DNA of 64,000 nucleotides. Origin: Algibacter_G agarivorans. Its GTDB lineage: Bacteria > Bacteroidota > Bacteroidia > Flavobacteriales > Flavobacteriaceae. The position numbers and the translations under genes are program-made. Shown piece after piece: positions 8,883 to 16,674 of this stretch (position 1 is the first letter of the stretch; every line of letters begins with the position of its first letter). The stretch covers positions 62,001-126,000 of the forward strand of contig NZ_BAABJJ010000010.1 in assembly GCF_039543245.1 (NCBI RefSeq). The letters run 5' to 3'. Under the pieces are notes generated by a model, which searched no databases, was not told the origin of the DNA, and saw nothing but the letters and a program-made list of their open reading frames with translations.

Positions 8883-9302
8883 ATGACCAACACATCAACA
8901 AACAAACCTCCTATTTGGTTTTGGATTATTAGTGTAATTGCCCTTATTTGGAACAGTCTTGGGGTAGACGGCTATATAGGCCAAGCCTATAACACTGAGC
9001 GCTATAGAAGCTCTTTTACTCCTGAACAACTGGAAATTGCTGCTAACGCGCCGTCATGGACCATGGGTGCTTTTGCAATTGCCGTTTTTACAGGAGTTTT
9101 AGCTGCTATATTTCTATTGCTAAGAAAAAAAATAGCAACTACATTTTGGATGATATCTCTAATTGCGGTTGTGCTACAAATGGGTTACGCCTTAATAACA
9201 GGAGAAGCTGCAAGTATAGCCATGGTAATCATGATTGTAGTTTTTGCTTTTGCTTTTCTATGGTTTTCAAGACTTTCTACTTCAAAAGGGTGGATTTCTT
9301 AA
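8883..9302 (+). CDS. Small four-helix membrane protein
   Basis: Encodes 139 residues with four clear membrane segments, at about 11-27, 58-80, 86-104 and 110-127. A soluble loop between the first and second helices (GVDGYIGQAYNTERYRSSF...) contains charged residues and probably lies outside the membrane. Database relatives are sometimes called sugar transporters, but 139 residues and four helices do not support a transporter assignment, and I see no known functional motif. An intrinsic terminator follows, so the gene is monocistronic. Confidence 0.72.
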   Translation: MTNTSTNKPPIWFWIISVIALIWNSLGVDGYIGQAYNTERYRSSFTPEQLEIAANAPSWTMGAFAIAVFTGVLAAIFLLLRKKIATTFWMISLIAVVLQMGYALITGEAASIAMVIMIVVFAFAFLWFSRLSTSKGWIS

Positions 9303-9324
9303 AATGTTTAATTAGCCAATAAAC

Positions 9325-9357
9325 AAGGCGTTAGAAAAATATCTAATGCCTTTTTAT
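9325..9357 (+). terminator. Intrinsic terminator after the small membrane protein
   Basis: AAGGCGTTAGA (9325-9335) pairs with TCTAATGCCTT (9342-9352) with one G-T wobble, followed by TTTTTATTT. On the minus strand the hairpin has only a weak T-run, so it serves mainly the plus-strand gene; it just touches the hisIE stop. Confidence 0.75.
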
Positions 9358-9980
9358 TTATGTCTGCCTTTTAATTCATTTTCAATATCCTTTAAGGTAA
9401 ATCCTTTGGCTTGTAGGAGCATTAAATAATGAAATAGTAAATCTGCTGATTCGTACAGAAATAATTCATCATTATTATCCATAGCTTCAATAACGGTTTC
9501 TACAGCCTCCTCGCCTACTTTTTGAGCCACTTTATTAATACCTTTTGAAAACAAACTTGCTACATAAGATTTTTTAGTATCCTTATTTTCTACACGCTCT
9601 GCAATTACATCTTCTAAAGTTGAAAAGAAGCCATAACTTGATGTGTTTTCTTCTTTCCAACACGTATCTGTTCCTTTATGGCATGTGGGCCCTACTGGGT
9701 TTACTTGTATTAAAAGTGAATCGTTATCACAGTCATTTTTTATACCAACAAGATTTAAAAAATTGCCACTTTCTTCACCTTTTGTCCACAAGCGTTGTTT
9801 GCTTCTACTGAAAAAAGTAACTTGTTTTGTTTTAATGGTTTTCTGATAAGCTTCTTCGTTCATATAGCCAAGCATTAAAACATTTTTTGTTATAGCGTCT
9901 TGGATTATTGCTGGGACTAGAGCCCCCTCTAACTCACTCCAAGGAGGAGAAACAATATCTGTATTCATTTCGTGTTTCAT
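9354..9980 (-). CDS. hisIE: Bifunctional phosphoribosyl-AMP cyclohydrolase / phosphoribosyl-ATP pyrophosphatase
   Basis: Carries out steps 2 and 3 of histidine synthesis. The HisI domain (about 20-110) has the zinc/metal residues Cys84 (NDCDND), Cys100 and Cys107 (PTCHKGTDTCW). The HisE domain (about 116-205) has KVGEEAVETVIEA (154-166) and ESADLLFHYLMLL. It is the last gene of the his operon. The N-terminus is odd: residues 10-20 (VSPPWSELEGA) are encoded by a diverged copy of the palindromic intergenic repeat also present at 2214-2247 and 4556-4582, so the repeat has been absorbed into the reading frame in front of the conserved LVPAIIQD start of HisI. The catalytic domains are intact. Confidence 0.96.
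   Translation of the reverse strand: MKHEMNTDIVSPPWSELEGALVPAIIQDAITKNVLMLGYMNEEAYQKTIKTKQVTFFSRSKQRLWTKGEESGNFLNLVGIKNDCDNDSLLIQVNPVGPTCHKGTDTCWKEENTSSYGFFSTLEDVIAERVENKDTKKSYVASLFSKGINKVAQKVGEEAVETVIEAMDNNDELFLYESADLLFHYLMLLQAKGFTLKDIENELKGRHK
9921..9953. repeat. GGAGG-type palindromic repeat inside hisIE
   Basis: The core CTCC-AA-GGAG (9937-9946), with flanking CCCCTCTAACTC and GAGAAA, aligns with the intergenic repeat at 2214-2247. It lies in frame in codons 10-20 of hisIE. Confidence 0.7.
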
Positions 9981-9995
9981 AATTAAATCTTTATG

Positions 9996-10022
9996 AGATG
10001 CTGAAACAAGTTCAGCATGACG
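9996..10022. repeat. CTGAA..TTCAG hairpin repeat, single copy (hisF-hisIE junction)
   Basis: An 8 bp perfect stem, ATGCTGAA-ACAAG-TTCAGCAT (9998-10018), sits between the hisF stop and hisIE. It is the same family as copies at 12057-12077, 14224-14242 and 15341-15355. It is followed by a second small hairpin, ACGAC-TAAA-GTCGT, that includes the hisF stop codon. Confidence 0.8.
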
Positions 10023-10023
10023 A

Positions 10024-10779
10024 CTAAAGTCGTACTTCTATATTATTCTTTTTTAATTCTTTTTTTAGTTCTGGAATTGGAATTTCTCCAAAGTGAAATA
10101 CACTTGCGGCCAAAGCTGCATCAGATTTACCATCCTTAAACGTATCAATAAAGTGTTGCACATTTCCTGCACCTCCAGAAGCTATTATAGGAATGTTCAA
10201 TGATGAAGATAATTTAGCTAAAGCTTCATTTGCAAACCCGTTTTTTGTGCCATCATGATTCATGGATGTGAATAGGATTTCGCCAGCACCTCGTTCTTCA
10301 ACTTCTTTAGCCCATTCAAATAAATCAATTTCTGTTGGAATACTTCCGCCTGCTAAATGAACTTTCCAGTTACCATCAACTTCTTTAGCGTCTATTGCTA
10401 CAACAACACATTGGCTACCGAATTTATTTGATAGCTCGTTTACCAATTCAGGTCTTTTAACAGCAGAAGAATTAATAGACACCTTATCTGCTCCACATTT
10501 TAACAAAGCATCAACATCTTCAACTGATGAAATCCCGCCACCTACAGTAAAAGGTATATTGACTTGCTCTGCAACATGTAAAACCATATCCAGAGTAGTT
10601 GCACGACCTTCTAGAGTAGCCGATATATCTAAAAACACTAATTCGTCCGCGCCAAAATCCGCATATTGTTTTGCTAGCTCAACGGGGTCTCCAGCATCAC
10701 GCAAATCAACAAAATTGATACCTTTTACGGTACGTCCATTTTTAATATCTAAACAAGGTATTATTCTTTTTGTTAACAT
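10024..10779 (-). CDS. hisF: Imidazole glycerol phosphate synthase, cyclase subunit
   Basis: The barrel subunit of IGP synthase. It uses ammonia delivered from HisH to turn PRFAR into imidazole glycerol phosphate and AICAR. It has 251 residues, the standard length. The two catalytic aspartates are present, Asp11 (IIPCLDIKNG) and Asp130 (VVVAIDAKEV), with the phosphate-binding TVGGGISS (78-85) and IASGGAGN motifs. It is followed by the hairpin repeat at 9996-10022 and preceded, toward hisA, by a 194 bp spacer that holds a repeat of another family. Confidence 0.97.
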   Translation of the reverse strand: MLTKRIIPCLDIKNGRTVKGINFVDLRDAGDPVELAKQYADFGADELVFLDISATLEGRATTLDMVLHVAEQVNIPFTVGGGISSVEDVDALLKCGADKVSINSSAVKRPELVNELSNKFGSQCVVVAIDAKEVDGNWKVHLAGGSIPTEIDLFEWAKEVEERGAGEILFTSMNHDGTKNGFANEALAKLSSSLNIPIIASGGAGNVQHFIDTFKDGKSDAALAASVFHFGEIPIPELKKELKKNNIEVRL

Positions 10780-10847
10780 AGTTCTTGTTGTTCCTAGACT
10801 TTAGAAAAGTCGAGGCAATCATTTTAAATTATTTTCTTTTATCATTG

Positions 10848-10904
10848 AAACACTTCGACTTTAGTTTATCTTGAGCGCCGTCGAAAGGCTCAGTGTGACA
10901 TATG
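10848..10904. repeat. GAGC..GCTC intergenic repeat (hisA-hisF junction)
   Basis: Within the 194 bp hisA-hisF spacer, TTGAGC (10871-10876) pairs with GCTCAG (10888-10893) around GTCGAAAGG, followed by TGTGACA. The unit resembles the one at 37825-37865 (TTGAGC..TTCGAC..GCTCAA..TGACA), so it is a second dispersed family. No gene is seen in the spacer. Confidence 0.6.
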
Positions 10905-10973
10905 AGTTTTAATAGACTTTGTTGTTATTTAAATTAGATTTCCATCTTCATGGGAATAGAAAAATAATTTACT

Positions 10974-11708
10974 CTAAACAAATTTCTCTAGTTGTTGTAA
11001 GCTAATTCTATCTTCATAAATAGCTTTTCCAATAATAACACCTTCGCATCCTATTGCTTCTAAAACCGGTAGTTCATCAATTGATGAAATTCCTCCAGAT
11101 GCTATTAATTTTACAGATTGCCCGCTACTGCTATTACTACATTCAGAAATGATTTGCTTATACAAATCTACTGATGGGCCTTCAAGCATACCATCTTTTG
11201 AGATATCAGTACAAATAACATATTGAATACCTTTCTTTTGATAGGCTTTAATAAACGGAATGACATCCTCTTTGCTTTGTTCCATCCATCCACTAATGGA
11301 TACTTTTCCATTATCGCTATCAGCACCCAAAATAATTTTTGCAGCACCATATTTTGAAATCCAGCCCTCAAAAGTTTCCGGGTCTTTAACCGCTATACTA
11401 CCACCTGTTATTTGCCTAGCACCAGAATTAAATGCAATGTGCAAATCTTCATTAGTCTTTAAACCACCTCCAAAATCAATTTTTAAGTTAGTTTTTGAAG
11501 CAATTTGTTCCAATACCTTATAATTTACAATATGCTTGGCTTTAGCACCATCCAAATCCACTAAGTGCAAATATTCAATGCCTGAATTCTCAAACATTTT
11601 TGCTACTTCGAGCGGATTTTCATTGTAGATTTTTTTGGTGTCGTAATCACCTTTAGTTAAGCGGACACACTTTCCGTCTATGATGTCTATGGCTGGTATT
11701 ATTCTCAT
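10974..11708 (-). CDS. hisA: Phosphoribosylformimino-5-aminoimidazole carboxamide ribotide isomerase
   Basis: A TIM-barrel isomerase acting between HisIE and HisH/HisF, converting ProFAR to PRFAR. It has 244 residues. Catalytic Asp8 (IPAIDIIDG) and Asp130 (ILGADSDNG) are present, with the two phosphate-binding loops DFGGGLK (78-84) and ASGGISS. The ATG at 11708-11706 is immediately preceded on the minus strand by the hairpin GATTAACAAGTTAATC, part of the adjacent GIY-YIG element, so its ribosome-entry region was supplied by that insertion. The downstream neighbour is hisF. Confidence 0.97.
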   Translation of the reverse strand: MRIIPAIDIIDGKCVRLTKGDYDTKKIYNENPLEVAKMFENSGIEYLHLVDLDGAKAKHIVNYKVLEQIASKTNLKIDFGGGLKTNEDLHIAFNSGARQITGGSIAVKDPETFEGWISKYGAAKIILGADSDNGKVSISGWMEQSKEDVIPFIKAYQKKGIQYVICTDISKDGMLEGPSVDLYKQIISECSNSSSGQSVKLIASGGISSIDELPVLEAIGCEGVIIGKAIYEDRISLQQLEKFV

Positions 11709-12080
11709 TGATTAACTTGTTAATCAACCCTGAATTTATTTCAGGGTCTTTATATTATATTTCTAATGTTTTCAATTTCGGATTGGTTTCTCTAAGTAAG
11801 ACTCCATTTCCATTCTTTATGCCAATTTTTTAATTGTTTTTCCCTCTTTCTTGATAAACTACTATTTATAAAATCTTCAAAATAAATTAATTCGGTTACA
11901 TTATATTTCTTTGTATATACAGCTCCGTTTCCTTTTTTATGTTGTTCTATTCTTCTTTTTAAATCCTCTGTATGGCCAATATACATTACTGTTCTATTTT
12001 TATTTGATAATATGTAACAGTAGTAACTCAATTGAAATTATTATTTTAATTTATAGATTCTGAAACAAGTTCAGAATGGA
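11709..12080 (-). mobile_element. Candidate repeat-bounded GIY-YIG element, copy 1 (hisH-hisA junction)
   Basis: This insert fills the space between the hisH stop (12082) and the hisA start (11708). One end holds two hairpins, GATTAAC-TT-GTTAATC (11710-11725) and CCCTGAA-TTTAT-TTCAGGG (11728-11746). The other holds ATTCTGAA-ACAAG-TTCAGAAT (12057-12077). The two CTGAA hairpins are inverted relative to each other (CCTGAATTTATTTCAGG against CTGAACTTGTTTCAG). Between them lies one GIY-YIG gene. A second copy with the same order is at 13870-14243. Calling it mobile is an inference from architecture and repetition. Confidence 0.55.
11792..12031 (-). CDS. Small GIY-YIG nuclease, copy 1 (C-terminus shifted out of frame)
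   Basis: A stand-alone GIY-YIG domain of 79 residues (UvrC N-terminal/homing nuclease fold). YCYI near residue 5 and MYIG near 16 form the GIY-YIG pair; the Arg of DLKRRIEQH and the Glu of RKREKQLKNW are the expected catalytic residues, so the fold appears functional. The start is TTG (12031), as in the second copy; no in-frame ATG exists upstream. After KEWKWSLT a TAG stops the frame, but a single-base shift would continue as LLRETNPKLKTLEI to a TAA at 11755, matching the paralogue tail. It therefore lost its last 14 residues by a one-base indel. It lies between hisH and hisA in the same direction. Confidence 0.85.
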   Translation of the reverse strand: MSYYCYILSNKNRTVMYIGHTEDLKRRIEQHKKGNGAVYTKKYNVTELIYFEDFINSSLSRKREKQLKNWHKEWKWSLT

Positions 12081-12081
12081 A

Positions 12082-12663
12082 TTAAAGTGCTAAAAAGTTT
12101 TTCAAAACTTTTTGCCCTTCAATCCCACTCTTTTCTGGATGAAATTGAACTCCATAAAAATTATCATGTTGCAAAGCCGATGCATAATTGATACCATAAT
12201 CAGTTTTGGCTATAGTTTGGTCGCAATGTTCTGCATAGTAGCTATGTACCAAATACATATATTCATTTTCTTTGATGCCTTTAAATAAATCAGATTTTAA
12301 ATCTTTAATGACGTTCCAGCCCATTTGAGGCACTTTTACATCATTAGAAAATCGCTTAACATCTGTATCGAAAATGCCTATACCCTTAGTGTCTCCTTCT
12401 TCAGTATATCTGCAAAGTAATTGCATACCTAAACAAATACCCAAAACAGGCTGTTTTAAGGTAGGGATTAAAGTGTCTAAACCACTTTCTCTTAGCATTT
12501 GCATAGCGGTACTCGCTTCTCCTACACCTGGAAAAATAATTTTATCGGCTGATCTAATTTCTTCTGGGTCATTTGACAAAACAGCATCGATACCCAAACG
12601 TTTAAAAGCAAACTGAATACTTTTTATATTTCCTGCTCCGTAATTTATAATGACTAATTTCAA
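12082..12663 (-). CDS. hisH: Imidazole glycerol phosphate synthase, glutamine amidotransferase subunit
   Basis: A class I glutamine amidotransferase that supplies ammonia to HisF. It has 193 residues. The nucleophile Cys77 lies in LGICLGMQLL, and the His/Glu partners lie in QFHPEKSG near the C-terminus. The N-terminal INYGAGNIKS is typical of HisH. It is followed 5 bp after its stop by the outer hairpin of the GIY-YIG element and is preceded, toward hisB, by a spacer of short tandem repeats. Confidence 0.96.
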   Translation of the reverse strand: MKLVIINYGAGNIKSIQFAFKRLGIDAVLSNDPEEIRSADKIIFPGVGEASTAMQMLRESGLDTLIPTLKQPVLGICLGMQLLCRYTEEGDTKGIGIFDTDVKRFSNDVKVPQMGWNVIKDLKSDLFKGIKENEYMYLVHSYYAEHCDQTIAKTDYGINYASALQHDNFYGVQFHPEKSGIEGQKVLKNFLAL

Positions 12664-12732
12664 TTGATTTTTGATTTACGATTTTTGATTTACGATTTTA
12701 AATTCGTAATTCGTCAATCTGAATTCTTAAAT
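12664..12732. repeat. Short tandem repeats in the hisB-hisH spacer
   Basis: The 14 bp unit TTTTTGATTTACGA occurs twice in tandem (about 12669-12696), followed by a related ATTCGTAATTCG. This kind of low-complexity tract is common between flavobacterial genes. It contains no gene or hairpin of note. Confidence 0.6.
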
Positions 12733-13869
12733 TTATAACATCCCCTTTGTTGATGGTAAATACATTTTATTTGAATCTCTTTTAATAGCCATTTTCATAG
12801 CTTTTGCAAAGGCTTTAAAAACACCTTCTATTTTATGGTGTTCATTTGTGCCTTCTGCTTTTATATTTAAATTACATTTTGCACCATCGGTAAACGATTT
12901 AAACAAATGAAAAAACATTTCAGTAGGCATATCTCCTATTTTTTCACGCTTAAATTCAGCATCCCATTCTAACCAATTTCTTCCTCCAAAATCAACAGCC
13001 ACTTGTGCTAAACAATCATCCATTGGTAAACAAAAGCCATAACGCTCGATACCTAATTTATTGCCTAAAGCTTTATTAAATAATTCGCCTAAAGCAATCA
13101 TAGTATCCTCTATGGTGTGGTGCTCATCAACTTCTAAATCGCCATTCACTTTAACTGTTAAATCCATCGCACCATGACGCCCAATTTGATCTAACATGTG
13201 ATTGAAAAATGATAAACCTGTATCGATATCATTCTTACCTGAACCATCTAAATTTAATTTGATATAAATCTGAGTTTCATTGGTGTTACGTGTAATTTCC
13301 TCAACACGGTCTTCAAGTTTCAAAAACTCATATATTTCAGCCCAATTGGTACTTGTTAAAGCAATACAATTAAAAATTTCTTGTTTAGATGTTCCTATTT
13401 CATCTGCTCCTAACTCTGGGTCTTCTGATAAATAAACACCTTTTGCTCCTAGGTTTTTAGCTAATTCCATGTCGGTAATTCTATCACCTAAAACAAAAGA
13501 ATTTTCTAAATCGTATTCCTTAGAAAAATACTGAGTTAATAACCCAGTTCTTGGTTTACGTGTTTCAGCATTTTCATGCGGAAATGTTTTATCAATATGA
13601 ATAGCAGAAAACACTATCCCTTCTTTAGCAAAAGCATCAATGATTTTATTTTGAGCTGGCCAAAAGGTGTCTTCTGGAAAGCTATCTGTTCCTAAACCAT
13701 CTTGATTGGTTACCATGACCAATTCGTAATCCAATTCATTAGCTATTTTAGCCATGTATTGAAACACTTTTGGGTAATATTCTAACTTCTCCAAACTATC
13801 TAATTGATAGTCTACTGGTGGTTCTAGTACTAGCGTACCGTCACGGTCTATAAATAAAACTTTCTTCAT
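12733..13869 (-). CDS. hisB: Bifunctional histidinol-phosphatase / imidazoleglycerol-phosphate dehydratase
   Basis: Performs the dehydratase step (IGP to imidazole acetol phosphate) and the phosphatase step (histidinol-P to histidinol). An N-terminal HAD phosphatase (about 1-165) has the nucleophile motif FIDRDGTLV; the C-terminal IGPD domain (about 185-378) carries the manganese-binding DEHHTIEDT and EHHKIEG motifs. The open frame extends to 13887, but the ATG at 13869 (MKKVLFIDRDG) gives the usual N-terminus. The ATG is directly preceded by the GATTAACAAGTTAATC hairpin of the second GIY-YIG element, as at hisA. Confidence 0.96.
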   Translation of the reverse strand: MKKVLFIDRDGTLVLEPPVDYQLDSLEKLEYYPKVFQYMAKIANELDYELVMVTNQDGLGTDSFPEDTFWPAQNKIIDAFAKEGIVFSAIHIDKTFPHENAETRKPRTGLLTQYFSKEYDLENSFVLGDRITDMELAKNLGAKGVYLSEDPELGADEIGTSKQEIFNCIALTSTNWAEIYEFLKLEDRVEEITRNTNETQIYIKLNLDGSGKNDIDTGLSFFNHMLDQIGRHGAMDLTVKVNGDLEVDEHHTIEDTMIALGELFNKALGNKLGIERYGFCLPMDDCLAQVAVDFGGRNWLEWDAEFKREKIGDMPTEMFFHLFKSFTDGAKCNLNIKAEGTNEHHKIEGVFKAFAKAMKMAIKRDSNKMYLPSTKGML

Positions 13870-14243
13870 GATTAACTTGTTAATCACCCTGAATTTATTT
13901 CAGGGTCTTTTTAATTTATGCTCAATGTTTCTAAATTTGGATTTGCTTCTTTTACAAGGTTCCATTTCCATTCTTTATGCCAATTTTTTAATTGTTTCTC
14001 TCTTGATTTTGCTTCTTTCATAGTTTTGAATTCTTCAAAATATACTAAATATGAAACACTATACTTTTTAGTAAAAACAGCACCTTTCCCTTTTAAATGT
14101 TCATTAAGTCTTCTCTCTAAATTATCTGAATATCCAATATATAATACCGTTCTATTTTTATTTGATACTATGTAACAATAATATTTTTCGTCTTGTTTCA
14201 AACCATAACTTCAATTTAAAAGTTCCTGAAACAAGTTCAGGAT
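13870..14243 (-). mobile_element. Candidate repeat-bounded GIY-YIG element, copy 2 (hisC-hisB junction)
   Basis: It has the same architecture as the insert at 11709-12080: GATTAACTTGTTAATC (13870-13885), CCCTGAA-TTTAT-TTCAGGG (13887-13905), a GIY-YIG gene, then TCCTGAA-ACAAG-TTCAGGA (14224-14242). The left block of about 42 bp is identical to copy 1 apart from one base. The right hairpin overlaps hisC and supplies its last codon and TGA stop (14239-14237), so the repeat reached into the end of the upstream gene. Mobility is inferred. Confidence 0.55.
13911..14201 (-). CDS. Small GIY-YIG nuclease, copy 2
   Basis: A GIY-YIG nuclease of 96 residues, paralogous to the 79-residue copy at 11792. 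YCYI (about 8-11), LYIG (about 20-23), the Arg of NLERRLNEH and the Glu of KSREKQLKNW keep the catalytic set. The tail KEANPNLETLSIN is complete here and shows what the other copy lost. The start is TTG (14201); no in-frame ATG precedes it. It is read in the his operon direction and probably co-transcribed. Small proteins of this type are multi-copy in Bacteroidetes; their biological role is not established, and DNA cleavage linked to the surrounding repeats is my inference. Confidence 0.87.
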   Translation of the reverse strand: MKQDEKYYCYIVSNKNRTVLYIGYSDNLERRLNEHLKGKGAVFTKKYSVSYLVYFEEFKTMKEAKSREKQLKNWHKEWKWNLVKEANPNLETLSIN

Positions 14244-15283
14244 TTCGAAATTAATAAAAGGGTTTTTATTAATTTCTCATTTTCCTCAGACGTCCCAACC
14301 GTAAAACGCAAACAATTTTCGCAACCAGGTTGTGTGGTTCTGTTTCTAATTACTATACCCTTTTCAATCAATTGATTATAACGTTTTGTAGCATCATCAA
14401 CTTTAACCAATACAAAATTAGCATCCGATGGGTATATTTTAGAAATGAAATTTACAGTCCCTAATTTCCCAATTAAAGCATCTCGTTCTTTTAATATATC
14501 TGAAACTTGCCGTTGCGTTAATTCAGATTGCTCTAACTGTGAAATTGCTTTTTGCTGTGTTAACTCATTGACGTTGTAAGGCGGCTTAATGCGATTTAAA
14601 ACTGAAATTATCTCTTCTGACGCATAACAAATACCCAAACGAATTCCTGCCATTCCATAAGCTTTTGAAAGGGTTTGTGTTACAACCAAATTTGGAAACT
14701 CATTTAATCTACTTGCCCAACTTTCTTCTTTTGAAAAATCGATATAAGCTTCATCTATAACAATGATACCATTGAATCCATTAATTAATCTTTCGATAGA
14801 TTTAGCCTTAAAACTATTTCCAGTGGGATTATTTGGCGAACATAAAAACAATAACTTTGAATTTGAATCAGCTATTTTTAGAATCTCATCAACTTTAGGT
14901 TCAAAATTTTCATCTAGCTGAACACTTTTTATTTCAATTGCATTAATGTTAGCCAATACACTATACATACCGTAAGTTGGTGGTAACGTAATGATGTTGT
15001 CCCGATTAGGCTCACAAAACGCTCTAAAAATCAAATCTAAAACTTCATCACTTCCATTTCCTAAAAGGATTTTTTGCTGTGGAATATCTTTGATTTTTGA
15101 GAGTAACGATTTTACAGTACGTTGTTGTGGGTCAGGATAACGATTTACACCATTTTCAAACGGGTTTTCATTCGCATCCAAAAACACCATGTCGCCGCTA
15201 TTACCTTGAAATTCATCCCTTGCCGATGAATACGGTTTAAGCGCTTTTATTGTTGGTCTTATTAAATCTTGAATATTTATCAT
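14237..15283 (-). CDS. hisC: Histidinol-phosphate aminotransferase
   Basis: A PLP-dependent class I/II aminotransferase making histidinol phosphate from imidazole acetol phosphate and glutamate. It has 348 residues. The PLP-binding Lys207 lies in TLSKAYGMAGIRLG; CSPNNPTGN (148-156) and the IDEAYIDF stretch (176-183) are standard. The final two codons, TCC TGA, are part of the CTGAA hairpin of the neighbouring GIY-YIG element, so the natural C-terminus may have been slightly trimmed or extended. The upstream neighbour is hisD, across an 87 bp spacer made of an inverted repeat pair. Confidence 0.96.
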   Translation of the reverse strand: MINIQDLIRPTIKALKPYSSARDEFQGNSGDMVFLDANENPFENGVNRYPDPQQRTVKSLLSKIKDIPQQKILLGNGSDEVLDLIFRAFCEPNRDNIITLPPTYGMYSVLANINAIEIKSVQLDENFEPKVDEILKIADSNSKLLFLCSPNNPTGNSFKAKSIERLINGFNGIIVIDEAYIDFSKEESWASRLNEFPNLVVTQTLSKAYGMAGIRLGICYASEEIISVLNRIKPPYNVNELTQQKAISQLEQSELTQRQVSDILKERDALIGKLGTVNFISKIYPSDANFVLVKVDDATKRYNQLIEKGIVIRNRTTQPGCENCLRFTVGTSEENEKLIKTLLLISKS

Positions 15284-15290
15284 TTTCGTT

Positions 15291-15363
15291 ACACTGAATT
15301 TATTTCAGTATCTCATAATTTTATTTCTTCTGATGCGATACTGAAACAAGTTCAGCATGACGC
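15291..15363. repeat. Inverted pair of CTGAA hairpins, REPIN-like (hisD-hisC junction)
   Basis: ACTGAA-TTTAT-TTCAGT (15293-15309) and CTGAA-ACAAG-TTCAG (15341-15355) lie 31 bp apart in inverted orientation, with matching flanks (CAGTATCTCA against the reverse complement of GCGATACTG). They are the same two repeat types that border the GIY-YIG genes, but without a gene between them, which gives the look of a short non-autonomous derivative. Confidence 0.75.
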
Positions 15364-15370
15364 ACGGCTT

Positions 15371-16654
<1,284 letters not shown>

Positions 16655-16674
16655 AAGTAAAATCTTAAAATCAG

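Noticed and set aside
9056..9322. 88-codon frame overlapping the small membrane protein
   Set aside because: It is a shifted frame within 8883-9302 with unusual Cys and Asn content; the hydrophobic frame is clearly the coding one.
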